A stretch of 64,000 nucleotides of DNA, from contig JADJCS010000005.1 in NCBI GenBank assembly GCA_016703105.1, forward strand, positions 1-64,000, in the 5' to 3' direction. Made by a program: the position numbers and the translations under genes. Source of the DNA: Flavobacteriales bacterium (GTDB taxonomy: Bacteria > Bacteroidota > Bacteroidia > Flavobacteriales_F > PHOS-HE28). Below the pieces are notes generated by a model. That model saw only the letters and a list, made by a program, of their open reading frames with translations. It was not told the DNA's origin and did no database searches. Of the stretch, positions 1 through 8,565 are shown piece by piece (positions within the stretch are counted from its first letter, which is position 1; each line of letters opens with the position of its first letter).

Positions 1-2
1 GC

Positions 3-1043
3 GAAACCTCTTCGGTGGGTTTCATAGATGCCTTCCTGATCAAAACCGACAGCCTGTTCAATGTGCAGTGGTACCAGACCTATGGCTTTCCCAACCGAAG
101 GGATTACTGCCCCTCAGTAGCCCTTGGGCCCAATGGCGGATATTACCTCGGTGGTCACCGCGAGATCACCTTCGACAACTTCGATCAATGGGTGCTGCGC
201 GTGGATAGCGTGGGTGATGTGATCTGGCAGGACACCTACGGGATACCCAACTACGATGATGGCCCCAACGCGCACATCGAATCTTTGGCCGATGGCAACT
301 GCGTGTTCGGAAGTAGCTGGAACCTGACCGGGAACGGCGAGGGCACCCTGTGCATGGTGAAGATCGACACGGCCGGGGGCGTGATATGGTCGCATACCTA
401 CGGCGGTTGGTGCGCGGCGTGCTCGCTCTTCGCCGTAAAGGAGATCACCCCCGGCGGGGATCTGATAAGCTGCGGCCAGGCGTGGAGCTACACGGACGAC
501 GGCGAGCAAGGCGTGCTGCTGCGCGTGAACAGCGCCGGGGACAGCCTCTGGCAGCGCAACTACTTTTACTACGATAGCTTGATGAGCGATGGGCAGGGTA
601 CCCTGCGCGATGTGCTACCCACCGCCGATGGCGGCTTCATAGCCGTGGGCCAGGTGTACTGGAGCGCCAGTGGCAACAACCCGCCGGGCTACAACCCGGA
701 TCTCTGGGTAGTGAAGGTGGACAGCATGGGCTGTCTGGAACCCGGCTGCCATTTGATCACCGGTCTACAAAGCCAGGCGACCAATTTGCGCGATGTGTTC
801 ACCGTGGCACCGAACCCAGCGAGCGATGTGGCGCGGTTAGCGTGGGAATTGCCCGATGCGCTAGCTGGCAGTGCACAGCTGTCCGTTGTCAGTGCGGCGG
901 GGCAATTGGTGAACACCTTTCCCTTTGCGATCGCGCACAAGAGCCTCACGCTCGATGTCACCGCCTACCCCGCTGGGCTCTATCATCTGCACTTGGTCGT
1001 GGATGGGCAGTGGATGAGCGGCTGCAAGATGATCGTGGAGTAG
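3..1043 (+). CDS. T9SS type A sorting-domain protein, 5' truncated by the window edge
   Basis: The reading frame is open from base 3, so the true start lies upstream; the GTG at 15 is internal. The visible 346 residues contain repeated blade-like units with W-x-TYG words (QWYQTYG, IWQDTYG, IWSHTYG), as in secreted propeller-like proteins that record events per repeat. The last about 80 residues form a Por-type sorting domain: they start at VAPNPASD, run through short beta strands with an AGQLV word, and end in AGLYHLHLVVDG...KMIVE. This predicts export by the Sec system, then passage across the outer membrane by the type IX system with cleavage of the C-terminus. Function of the passenger is unknown. 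No downstream gene on the same strand is close; a repeat-bearing gap follows. Confidence 0.8.
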   Translation, partial: ETSSVGFIDAFLIKTDSLFNVQWYQTYGFPNRRDYCPSVALGPNGGYYLGGHREITFDNFDQWVLRVDSVGDVIWQDTYGIPNYDDGPNAHIESLADGNCVFGSSWNLTGNGEGTLCMVKIDTAGGVIWSHTYGGWCAACSLFAVKEITPGGDLISCGQAWSYTDDGEQGVLLRVNSAGDSLWQRNYFYYDSLMSDGQGTLRDVLPTADGGFIAVGQVYWSASGNNPPGYNPDLWVVKVDSMGCLEPGCHLITGLQSQATNLRDVFTVAPNPASDVARLAWELPDALAGSAQLSVVSAAGQLVNTFPFAIAHKSLTLDVTAYPAGLYHLHLVVDGQWMSGCKMIVE

Positions 1044-1152
1044 CGCGATCAGAAGATCAGAAAGAACAGACAAGTGGATCAGTTCGGAAGTCGGGAGACT
1101 TCCACGTGCTTTGAGCTCTGGCCGATGATCCATGGAAGAGGCAGGTCGCCCG

Positions 1153-1178
1153 CGCGCCGTCGCCGAAGCGCTTTGGCG
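1153..1178. repeat. Short imperfect palindrome, copy 1 (partner 16751-16776)
   Basis: A 26-base word that recurs at 16751-16776 with one mismatch. Its centre is a near palindrome around AAGCGCTT flanked by CGCC and GGCG. Both copies lie in intergenic patches that also hold other palindromes, which suggests a REP-like family. Confidence 0.6.
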
Positions 1179-1277
1179 CCTTGCTCCGCCGAAGCGGCTA
1201 CGCGAAGGCGATGCAGGCGCCTTGCCACGCAGGCCCAAACACGCGGAAGACGCACGCCAGATCTGGGCTCCCACACA

Positions 1278-1375
1278 GATCCATCAAGATCGCTTCGCGC
1301 CGATCCCGGATGCGATGGTCCCGGCGCATGCGCCGCCATCGCTCCGGGAGAACGCTCGCGAACACGGCTCAGTCG
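1278..1375. repeat. REP-like palindromic repeat, copy 1 (partner 8467-8565)
   Basis: A 98-base unit matching 8467-8565 with only three substitutions and one single-base length difference. Bases 1304-1349 form a nested inverted repeat: TCCCGGA pairs with TCCGGGA, GCGATGG pairs with CCATCGC, and the core GGCGCATGCGCC is a perfect palindrome. The unit is noncoding in both places. It could be a REP or MITE-type element; no transposase is encoded within it. Confidence 0.75.
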
Positions 1376-1457
1376 TGTTGGCGAGCAACCACCGCCTATG
1401 GTGTGATGGGCCGTTCGCCCGGTGCCCAACCGCACGATGGACCCGATGGGTGCTCGT

Positions 1458-1465
1458 TAGTTTTG
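1458..1465 (+). promoter_or_regulatory. Candidate -7 element TAGTTTTG for the AraC-type gene
   Basis: TAGTTTTG fits the Bacteroidota consensus TAnnTTTG and sits 10 bases before the ATG at 1475 and about 90 before the ATG at 1556. No clear -33 TTG box is visible. Confidence 0.4.
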
Positions 1466-1474
1466 AGCGACGCC

Positions 1475-2410
1475 ATGGACCGTTGCCCCTATTGCGAAAG
1501 CGCCCGGTCCCTCCTGTTGGGTCAGGTGTTCTGTTCCCGCCATGCCGGCGCGGACATGCGTTCGTTGAAGACCGGCACCTTGTATATCCGCTCCCGGCGG
1601 TTGGAGGAAAGCGCGGACCATGTGTCCCGCCTGAGCATTCGCTGCATGTTGAACGGCCACCAATGGTACAAGGTGGGGGGCACGGACCGCGTGGTGAACC
1701 CGGATAACTTCCTGGTGATCGATCAAGGTCAGCACTACCGCACCGCGTTCCACGGCGATGCGGAACAGGAGATGTTGATGGTGGGTTTCCGCCCCGGGCT
1801 CGCCGCCGAGGTGCTCCGCACGCTGACGCATACCACGGAGCAACTGCTCGATGACCCCTGGCAGGATAGGGCGCAACCCTCCTTCGCCGAGCAGACCTAC
1901 GCGATGGACCCCCTGGTGAAGGGGCTCTTCGCGCAGTTGCACACGCTGGTGAAGACCCCGCGCACGGAACGGACCGATACCGATGTGGACGGCATCCATG
2001 ACCGGTTGATGGAACGCCTGCTCGAACTGCAGCTGGGGCTCCGCCGCTCCATGGACCTCCTCTCCGCACAACGCGTTGCCACGCGCCGCGAGCTGTGGAA
2101 ACGCCTGAGCACCGCGCGCGATCATCTGGAAGCCCACCTGCACCGCGACCTGCATGTCGCCGATCTGGCGCAGGTGGCCTGCCTGAGCGAACACCATTTC
2201 AAGCGGTTGTTCCGCCAGGCCTTCGGCTCCTCGCCTTACCACTACATCCGGCAACAACGCTTGGAGCGCGCGCGCGTGCTGGTGCGCGCCGGCCAGCTGC
2301 CCCTGGGTGCCATCGCCAGCGCAGTAGGCTACGTCGACGAGAGTTCCTTCGTGCGCCTGTACCGCACCACCTTCGGCACCACACCGGGGCGCGACCGCGG
2401 AACGGTATAG
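1475..2410 (+). CDS. AraC family transcriptional regulator
   Basis: The C-terminal about 100 residues are a typical AraC DNA-binding domain with two helix-turn-helix units: VADLAQVACLSEHHFKRLFRQAFG and then the second unit around GAIASAVGYVDESSFVRLYRTTFG, followed by TPGRDR. The N-terminal half resembles the cupin-like sensor part of such regulators (LNGHQWYKVGG, DNFLVIDQGQHY). The start is uncertain. The ATG at 1475 gives 311 residues and an N-terminal CPYC pair; the ATG at 1556 gives a more usual start just before the sensor fold, and the -7 word at 1458 would then leave a normal leader. The frame is open upstream only through repeat DNA. Ligand and targets are unknown. Confidence 0.8.
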   Translation: MDRCPYCESARSLLLGQVFCSRHAGADMRSLKTGTLYIRSRRLEESADHVSRLSIRCMLNGHQWYKVGGTDRVVNPDNFLVIDQGQHYRTAFHGDAEQEMLMVGFRPGLAAEVLRTLTHTTEQLLDDPWQDRAQPSFAEQTYAMDPLVKGLFAQLHTLVKTPRTERTDTDVDGIHDRLMERLLELQLGLRRSMDLLSAQRVATRRELWKRLSTARDHLEAHLHRDLHVADLAQVACLSEHHFKRLFRQAFGSSPYHYIRQQRLERARVLVRAGQLPLGAIASAVGYVDESSFVRLYRTTFGTTPGRDRGTV

Positions 2411-2547
2411 CGCAGCGCCATTGCCCGCTCGCGCAACACCGCTGCTCGCATTGCACAGCGGAATAGCCCGATCCGCACATGCCAGCGCCCCGGTCCTCAT
2501 GGACCTTGGCCCCGTAGGCATCGCCGCCGTCCATCCACCTGCACACC

Positions 2548-3570
2548 ATGCGCCTCCCACCCTTCGCCCTGGTCCTTGGCACCGGGGTGCTATGGTCTCT
2601 CCGGTCCTCCGCTCAAGTCCTGCTCCCCTCCGCCGCCATCCCCCTCGTGGGCGACACCTTCCGCGTCTTCGGTGTGGACAACGACACCTCGGTTGTGCCT
2701 GGTGCCAGTGGTCTGTCCCTTGTTTGGGACTACACTGCCTTGCTCATCGACACCACGGCACACACGCTACAAACGTGTGTGGATCCGGCAACCCTTCCAT
2801 TGATCGGTGCATATCCCAATTGCGACCATGCCATGCGCTGGAGCCTCTCCACCGACCCGGGCTACGCCGCGGAACGCTACTTCTCCACTTCGCCGGAGGG
2901 GTTGCTGGAACTGGCCGAGCACGGACCGTTGATCGATTATGTGTTCGACGCCCCCGAACTGAGCCTGGCCGCTCCGCTCGCCTATGGTGATACGGTGGAC
3001 GACGCCTGGTGCTACACCTCCGCTGGCTTGGGCGTCAACTACCATTTCTGCGGCCTCACGCGGCATACGCTGGATGCCACCGGCACTCTGGTGATGCCGT
3101 ATGGCACCATTCCCGATGTGCTCCGCACACGGACCCGGACCTACCATGTGTCCGACGACACCCCTGCCGACACGTCCTACAACATCACACACGCGTGGTG
3201 GGTGCCCGGCCTCCGCTGGCCCCTGCTGGAACACAACCGCTTCATCGACAGCAACGGCAATGAGCTCATCTCCGTGACGGTGCTCGGGGCCTCCCAGGCG
3301 CTCGCGGTGCCCGACCGGTCCGTGGTTGATGCGCTGCTCTATCCGGTCCCTTTCCGGGATGAACTCACCCTACGGTTCTTGGGGGCGCTCCGCCACGGAG
3401 GACAAGTGCAGGTCCATGCATTGGACGGTCGGTCGCTCTTTGAAGCGCTGTTGCCACCGAGCATTGGTAAGCACACGCTCCAACTCGCCGCATTGCCCGC
3501 AGGCGCCTCGCTCGTCAAGATCCACACGGAGGAAGGTCGATCCGCACACCCTGTCCTTCATCAACCCTGA
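2548..3570 (+). CDS. Secreted protein with probable T9SS sorting domain
   Basis: The 340-residue product starts with a signal peptide (MRLPPFALVLGTGVLWSL ending near SSAQ). The body is beta-rich, with no recognised enzyme motif. It carries several cysteines, which is common in exported proteins. The last about 80 residues (from ALLYPVPFRDELTLRF, with VHALDGRSLFEALL and a final PAGASLVKIHTEEG) have the spacing of a type A sorting domain, although the canonical PNP is replaced by PVP. It lies 29 bases before the PDZ-hydrolase gene on the same strand. Function unknown. Confidence 0.75.
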   Translation: MRLPPFALVLGTGVLWSLRSSAQVLLPSAAIPLVGDTFRVFGVDNDTSVVPGASGLSLVWDYTALLIDTTAHTLQTCVDPATLPLIGAYPNCDHAMRWSLSTDPGYAAERYFSTSPEGLLELAEHGPLIDYVFDAPELSLAAPLAYGDTVDDAWCYTSAGLGVNYHFCGLTRHTLDATGTLVMPYGTIPDVLRTRTRTYHVSDDTPADTSYNITHAWWVPGLRWPLLEHNRFIDSNGNELISVTVLGASQALAVPDRSVVDALLYPVPFRDELTLRFLGALRHGGQVQVHALDGRSLFEALLPPSIGKHTLQLAALPAGASLVKIHTEEGRSAHPVLHQP

Positions 3571-3599
3571 GCACCGCATTCATTGCCGAACTTTCCCAC

Positions 3600-4928
3600 A
3601 TGCTGCACCCACGCTTCGCCCTCACCGTTCTCCTCGTTCTCAACTGCTGCACCCACCAGGCGCAGGAGACCTTGCCGCGCCGTGTCTTCCTTGGCATCCG
3701 CATGGAGAACGTCACGGACGATATGCGGCGGATCATGGGCATCGGTGATGCGCACGGCGTGCTCCTGAGCGAAGTGCTGCAAAATGGTTCCGGCGAAGCA
3801 GCGGGCTGGAAGCGCGGCGATCTGCTCACCGAGCTCGATGGTAAGCTCGTGGGCACCACGGAGGAGGTCTTCACCGAACTGGCGAAGCACAGCACTGGAA
3901 GCACCGTCGGCTACCGCTTGCTACGCGACAAGAAGCCGGTCTCCGGCAAGTTGAAATTGCTCGGTTGGCCCGGGGAAAGCTACCCGGACCTGCACGTGGA
4001 GTACACGGCACACAGGACCACGAACGGCATCCAACGCGCCATTCTCACGAGCCCGAAGACCAAGCGAGCGGACAAGGCGCCGCTCGTGGTCTTCATCGGT
4101 GGCATCAGTTGCTACTCGCTGGACTCGCCGCTGGACACGGCGCGGAGCGAGATCCAATTGCTGAACCGCCTGGGCCGGATGGGCTACGCGTGTGCCCGGC
4201 TGGAGAAACCCGGTGTAGGTGATGCCACGCGCACCAGCACGCCTTGCGCCGAACTGAGCTTCATGAACGAAATGATCGGATACGCGGAGATGATCGCGCA
4301 GCTGAAGCAACGCGCCGATATCGACAGCGGCCACGTGACCATCATCGGGCACAGCATGGGCGGGCTCTTCGCGCCGCTGGTGGCCCAGCGCACGCCGGTA
4401 CACCGGATCGTGGCCTATGGCACCATCGGCAGCAACTTCATGGAATACCTCATCAAGACACGGCGCACGATCGGCGAAGCCTACGGCTGGGAGCCCGAGC
4501 GCACGGACAGCTTCATCAAGGACTATTGCGAATGTGCCATCTGGTATTTCGCCGATCACATGACCACCGCGCAAACCGCCGCGAAGAAGCCGGAGTGCGC
4601 CGAGTACGTGGGCATCTTCGATGCACGGTCCCGCACGTACAACGATGAACTCTACGCGCTCAATGTGCCGGAGGCATGGAAGGACTACACCGGCGCAACC
4701 CTGCTGCTTTGGGGCGAAGCGGACTACATCGCGGCGAAGCATGATCACGAGTTGCTGCGCGATATGCTCGAGACCCGGCGCCCGGGAAGCGTCACCATGC
4801 GCGTGGTGCCGAACGCCGACCACGGCATGCACGAGGCCGACGACTTCCAGGCCGCCGTAGCGGGCAGCGGCCCCTATCAAACCGCCGTCGGAGAAGCGAT
4901 CGCCGATTGGCTGCCACGCGCGCGCTGA
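3600..4928 (+). CDS. Secreted PDZ domain / alpha-beta hydrolase fusion
   Basis: A 442-residue protein with an N-terminal signal-like segment (LTVLLVLNCC). Residues about 28-115 form a PDZ-like domain (VFLGIRME, GVLLSEVLQNGSGEAAGWKRGD). From about 145 onward it is an alpha/beta hydrolase with nucleophile elbow GHSMGG (Ser252), an acid in WGEAD (Asp375) and a catalytic His in NADHG (His408), so the triad is complete. The cap region contains extra cysteines. Known relatives are periplasmic or surface esterases and peptidases; the substrate cannot be told. The stop codon overlaps the ATG of the next gene as TGATG, so translation is probably coupled. Confidence 0.85.
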   Translation: MLHPRFALTVLLVLNCCTHQAQETLPRRVFLGIRMENVTDDMRRIMGIGDAHGVLLSEVLQNGSGEAAGWKRGDLLTELDGKLVGTTEEVFTELAKHSTGSTVGYRLLRDKKPVSGKLKLLGWPGESYPDLHVEYTAHRTTNGIQRAILTSPKTKRADKAPLVVFIGGISCYSLDSPLDTARSEIQLLNRLGRMGYACARLEKPGVGDATRTSTPCAELSFMNEMIGYAEMIAQLKQRADIDSGHVTIIGHSMGGLFAPLVAQRTPVHRIVAYGTIGSNFMEYLIKTRRTIGEAYGWEPERTDSFIKDYCECAIWYFADHMTTAQTAAKKPECAEYVGIFDARSRTYNDELYALNVPEAWKDYTGATLLLWGEADYIAAKHDHELLRDMLETRRPGSVTMRVVPNADHGMHEADDFQAAVAGSGPYQTAVGEAIADWLPRAR

Positions 4929-6241
4929 TGGGCCCTTGGCGCTATCGGTCCTTCGTGTTCGCCGGCATGCTCCCCGTCGTTGCGGGCTGCCATGCGCAGT
5001 CCTCCGCGGTGCGCCCGCTGCTCGAGGACTTCAGCACGGCCTATGCCGCGCTCGGTCCCGAACCCTTCGCGCTCGACCTCCGCGAACGCCTCGCAGCGGT
5101 GCCGCCGGACAGCGTGCTGGTGCGGCAGGAGGCCGCCTTCAAAGCGTTCCATGCACAACTCTCCGGTGTAAAGGACGAGGGCACTACGGCCGAGGAGCGG
5201 CTGCTCCTCGATCTCGCGCGCTTCGAGACCGCGCACCAGCTGGAGCGCATCGCCTTGGAGCGGCGCTGGATCGCGAGCGGAAGGCCCATGCCGGTGAACG
5301 GCGCGAGCAAGCTGCCCGAGAGCGCCGCGTGGTACAAGCTTCTGGTCAGGCGCTTCACCGGTTACGACCGGAGCCCGCAGGAGCTGATCGCCTTCGGAGA
5401 ACGGGAAGTCGCGCGGTGCCATCGCGCGATGGATCCGCTGCGGTCCCTCCTCGGCGCGCGTTCATCCGACCCGCACTGGATCACGGACAAGGCCCTTGTG
5501 TTGCAGCGGTTCGCCGCCATCGACAGCACGGTACGTACACGACTGAAGGGTTTCGTCGGCGCTGTGGAAGTGCCGACCGTGCATGCGATGGAATGGCCGG
5601 GCGCCGGTCCCCACACGCCACCGGGGATCTACCTGGCCAACGAGGACAACCCCTACGGCACCGATGTGTTCCAATTCAACTTCCACGGCGGGCGCTTCGA
5701 TGCGCGGGCGCTCGACTGGATCTACCTGCACGAAGCGATCCCCGGTCACCATCTGCAATCGAGCCTGCGCCGCAAGCACCCCACGAACGATCTGCGGGCA
5801 CTGCTCACCTACCCCGGGAACTTCGAGGGCTGGGCCTGCTACGTGGAGTACTACGGCACGGAACTGGGTCTCTACACGGACCCGCTCCAGGCCCTGGGCA
5901 AATGGGAATGGGACCTCGTGCGTTCCGTGCGCGTGGTGCTCGATGCGGGGATCCATGGCCTGGGATGGTCGCGAGAGGAGGCCTTGCGCTACTGGGAGAC
6001 GCACATCCCCGGCCAGCCGGAACTCGCCGACCGCGAGGTGACCCGCGTAACCAACTGGGCGGCCCAGGCGCTGAGCTATAAAGTGGGCGCCCATGGGATC
6101 AGCGCATTGCGCGAACGGCTGCAGCGCGAACTGGGCGACCGCTTCGATGCCGCTCGCTTCCACCGGGCTTTCCTGGATCTCGGCATGGTACCGCTGCCCG
6201 TGGCGGAACAGCACCTCTACCAGCGACTAACGGAGCACTGA
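4928..6241 (+). CDS. DUF885 family lipoprotein, putative metallopeptidase
   Basis: The 437-residue product starts with a lipoprotein signal peptide whose lipobox is VAGC near residue 22. The DUF885 signature HEAIPGHH (His268, Glu269, His274) is intact; families with this motif are zinc-dependent peptidase-like enzymes, and a second Glu is expected about 25-35 residues later (NFEGWACYVE fits). I chose the ATG at 4928 because it overlaps the upstream TGA as TGATG and gives a clean lipobox; an in-frame ATG at 4907 would add seven residues and disturb the signal peptide. The stop again overlaps the next ATG at 6241. Likely periplasmic or outer-membrane anchored. Confidence 0.85.
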   Translation: MGPWRYRSFVFAGMLPVVAGCHAQSSAVRPLLEDFSTAYAALGPEPFALDLRERLAAVPPDSVLVRQEAAFKAFHAQLSGVKDEGTTAEERLLLDLARFETAHQLERIALERRWIASGRPMPVNGASKLPESAAWYKLLVRRFTGYDRSPQELIAFGEREVARCHRAMDPLRSLLGARSSDPHWITDKALVLQRFAAIDSTVRTRLKGFVGAVEVPTVHAMEWPGAGPHTPPGIYLANEDNPYGTDVFQFNFHGGRFDARALDWIYLHEAIPGHHLQSSLRRKHPTNDLRALLTYPGNFEGWACYVEYYGTELGLYTDPLQALGKWEWDLVRSVRVVLDAGIHGLGWSREEALRYWETHIPGQPELADREVTRVTNWAAQALSYKVGAHGISALRERLQRELGDRFDAARFHRAFLDLGMVPLPVAEQHLYQRLTEH

Positions 6242-7191
6242 TGCGAACGCCCTCTCTTTGCTTTCGACAGCCGAAGCCCATCGGCCACCTGTTCCTGCTG
6301 TACATCCTCCTACCGGGCATCACGCTCGGGCAGGGTGGCGTAGATCCGCTTCCTGTCGACAGCCCCATGGCCTTGGCGCGGCAGGTCACCCGCTCCTACA
6401 ACCTGGACATGGTGCCCGCACCGGTGGGCGATCGGTCCGTGATGATCACCATTATCGCGGGCCGGGAACAGCTCTTCCTGCTGAACGAAGGCACCGGCCG
6501 CTGGACGCAGATCACGCACGACGACATGGACCATGAGGACCCGGCCTGGTCCCCCGATGGCCAGCGGATCGCCTTCGTGCTCTCCGATGAAAAGAGCCGG
6601 GTGGTATACGTGATGGCACCGGACGGCAAGGACCGCAAAGCGGTTACCCCGTCCCGCGTGCGGGCCATCCATCCCAGTTGGACACCCGATGGAACGCGCA
6701 TCCTCTTCAGCACGGACGACGACCTGCGCCCGCCCGCGAAGAACGCGTCGGAGATCTACGCGGTGGACGTCAGCACGCTCCACATCGACACCCTGATCAC
6801 CGGCGGGGTGAACACCTTTCCGGTGATGGCGCCCGATGGAAAGCGCATCGCCTTCCGCAGGATCGTGGGCGACATGAACTCCGAGGTCTTCGTGGCCAAC
6901 GCTGACGGTTCGGACGCGCGCAACCTGACGGACCATCCCGCCTACGAAGGCTGGCCCGCCTGGTCGCCGGATGGGCAGCACCTCGCGTTCGCCGCCAACC
7001 GCAACGGCACGGACCACCAGATCCTCATCATGCGTGCGGATGGTTCCGATGTACGCCTGCTCGCCGATACCCACGGCCGCGGCACCTCGCCCAAGTGGGC
7101 GCCGCACGGGCAGGGCGTCTTCTTCACCAACTGCCTGCCCGAGGAGCTGGGCGGCGGTTGCGAGATCATGTTCGCCGCAATTGCACCTTGA
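6241..7191 (+). CDS. PD40 (TolB-like) beta-propeller exported protein
   Basis: The 316-residue product has a hydrophobic N-terminal segment (LFLLYILLPGITLGQ) and then five to six PD40 blades recognised by W-SPDG words (WSPDGQRIAF, WTPDGTRILF, MAPDGKRIAF, WSPDGQHLAF). Such propellers bind proteins or peptides in the periplasm; no enzyme active site is visible. It is the third gene in a run with TGATG junctions, so it is probably translated with the DUF885 protein. The next gene encodes a second PD40 protein, so the two may form a pair. Confidence 0.85.
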   Translation: MRTPSLCFRQPKPIGHLFLLYILLPGITLGQGGVDPLPVDSPMALARQVTRSYNLDMVPAPVGDRSVMITIIAGREQLFLLNEGTGRWTQITHDDMDHEDPAWSPDGQRIAFVLSDEKSRVVYVMAPDGKDRKAVTPSRVRAIHPSWTPDGTRILFSTDDDLRPPAKNASEIYAVDVSTLHIDTLITGGVNTFPVMAPDGKRIAFRRIVGDMNSEVFVANADGSDARNLTDHPAYEGWPAWSPDGQHLAFAANRNGTDHQILIMRADGSDVRLLADTHGRGTSPKWAPHGQGVFFTNCLPEELGGGCEIMFAAIAP

Positions 7192-7229
7192 TACCTCTAC
7201 CCATGCACCTGCCCCATCCTATTCCACAC

Positions 7230-8138
7230 ATGCGCACACTTCTGCTGGTGGGTCTATCCATGAGCGGCGCTTGCCAGGGGCAAAGTCCACCGGCCACGAA
7301 AGCGACCCCGGCTATCGCGGAGGGGGCCACCACCATCCTACTGCACGAAGCCGGCGTGGAGAACGCCTACCCGCGCCTCTCGCTGAACGGCAACCGCATC
7401 CTCTACCAGAGCAACCGCACCGGCAAGTGGCAGCTCTACATCATGGACATCGCCACGAAAGCACAGCAGCGCATCACCCACGATGCGTTCAACAACAACT
7501 TCGTCGACTGGAGCGCGGACAATGCGTGGATCGCCTTCGTGAGCGACCGCGACGGCAACGAGGAGATCTACCGCATGAAGGTGGACGGCAGCAGCTTGGA
7601 ACGCCTCACCAACAACCCCGCACGCGACATCCATCCCTACTTCAGCCCGGACGGAAAGTACCTCCTCTTCAACAGCACGCGCGGGAACGGATCGCTGGAC
7701 ATCTACCGGATCGACCTCGGCACGCGTGAACTGCTTCGCCTCACCGACTCCCGCATGGAAGAGACCTGTGCACGCTACGCACCCGACATGAAGCACATCG
7801 TCTTCCTGCGCAACGACGCGACCAGCGATGACGTCGTGATCCTCGATCTCTCGACCGCCCTGGTGGACAACCTCACCCAAACGCCGGCCGTTACGGACGG
7901 CTGGCCGATGTACAGCGCGGACGGCAAGTGGATCTACTACAGCACCATGGCCAGCGGGCAGCACAGCATCCATCGCATCCGTCCGGACGGAACGGGCGAT
8001 GAGACCCTCACCAGCGCGGCACCGCGTGAAGAGGACGGCCGCGCCTTCATAGGCCGCGATGGACGCACGCTGATCTACAACAAGCGGCACCACGGAGCGA
8101 TCGATATCCGCATGCGTACGATCACCCCCGACCGATAA
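7230..8138 (+). CDS. PD40 (TolB-like) beta-propeller lipoprotein
   Basis: A 302-residue protein beginning with a short lipoprotein signal (MRTLLLVGLSMSGAC). Blades follow with the words LSLNGNRILYQSN, WSADNAWIAFVSD, FSPDGKYLLFNST, YSADGKWIYYST and a last IGRDGRTLIYN. I chose the ATG at 7230 because the lipobox then falls at residue 15; the ATG at 7203 would add nine residues. It starts 38 bases after the preceding PD40 gene and ends at 8138, where a damaged secreted gene begins. It probably works outside the cytoplasm as a binding module; no partner can be named. Confidence 0.8.
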   Translation: MRTLLLVGLSMSGACQGQSPPATKATPAIAEGATTILLHEAGVENAYPRLSLNGNRILYQSNRTGKWQLYIMDIATKAQQRITHDAFNNNFVDWSADNAWIAFVSDRDGNEEIYRMKVDGSSLERLTNNPARDIHPYFSPDGKYLLFNSTRGNGSLDIYRIDLGTRELLRLTDSRMEETCARYAPDMKHIVFLRNDATSDDVVILDLSTALVDNLTQTPAVTDGWPMYSADGKWIYYSTMASGQHSIHRIRPDGTGDETLTSAAPREEDGRAFIGRDGRTLIYNKRHHGAIDIRMRTITPDR

Positions 8139-8466
8139 TGAACATGGCCACAGGGCGATCCCTCGAACGCCCTCCGTCAACCTACCACGAAAGAAAGACC
8201 GCCCTGCACCGCATCGCACACGCCACGCTCCACCTTCTACCCGGACTTTGCCTTGCTACGCAACTCATCGCTCAAGCCCCTCCTTCAACGCCAGTTCCGT
8301 GTGGCACGAGGAACTCTGGCGGTACCAGGGGTTGGAGGCGCACCACTTCGTGTACACCATTACCGTGACCGGCGACACCATGATCGGCGGCCTGCTCTAC
8401 CAGAAGTTGCACGAAGAAGGCACCCACACCTTCGAGCAACTGCTTGGCACACCGCCACCTCGCCCG
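8138..8466 (+). pseudogene. Broken and truncated secreted (T9SS-type) protein gene
   Basis: The first frame (ATG at 8138) encodes a signal peptide ending LCLATQLIAQAP. Sense coding then continues in another frame as PSFNASSVWHEELWRY and then VTGDTMIGGLLYQKLH, a typical N-terminus of Bacteroidota secreted T9SS proteins. The frames join if one C is restored in the C-run near 8278. The coding sense stops at about 8466, exactly where the 99-base palindromic repeat starts, so the rest of the gene is missing. The frameshift alone could be a sequencing error; the truncation could not. Confidence 0.65.
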
Positions 8467-8565
8467 GATCCAACAAGATCGCTTCGCGCTGATCCCGGAT
8501 GCGATGGTCCCCGGCGCATGCGCCGCCATCGCTCCGGGAGAACGCTCGCGAACACGGCCCAGTCG
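8467..8565. repeat. REP-like palindromic repeat, copy 2 (partner 1278-1375)
   Basis: A 99-base copy of the unit at 1278-1375, in the same orientation. The nested inverted repeat spans 8493-8539, with the same arms and the same GGCGCATGCGCC core. Its left edge coincides with the point where the preceding gene loses coding sense. Confidence 0.75.

Larger units (their letters stand above)
1044..1474. other. Gap carrying palindromic interspersed repeats
   Basis: This 431-base stretch has no convincing gene. Overlapping open frames here have no family signal and pass through the two repeats listed separately (1153-1178 and 1278-1375). A promoter-like word lies at its right end (1458-1465). Confidence 0.6.

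Noticed and set aside
1132..2069. Long alternative frames on both strands over the AraC gene and its upstream repeats.
   Set aside because: Shadow frames of a GC-rich gene; only the 1475-2410 frame has a recognisable helix-turn-helix domain.
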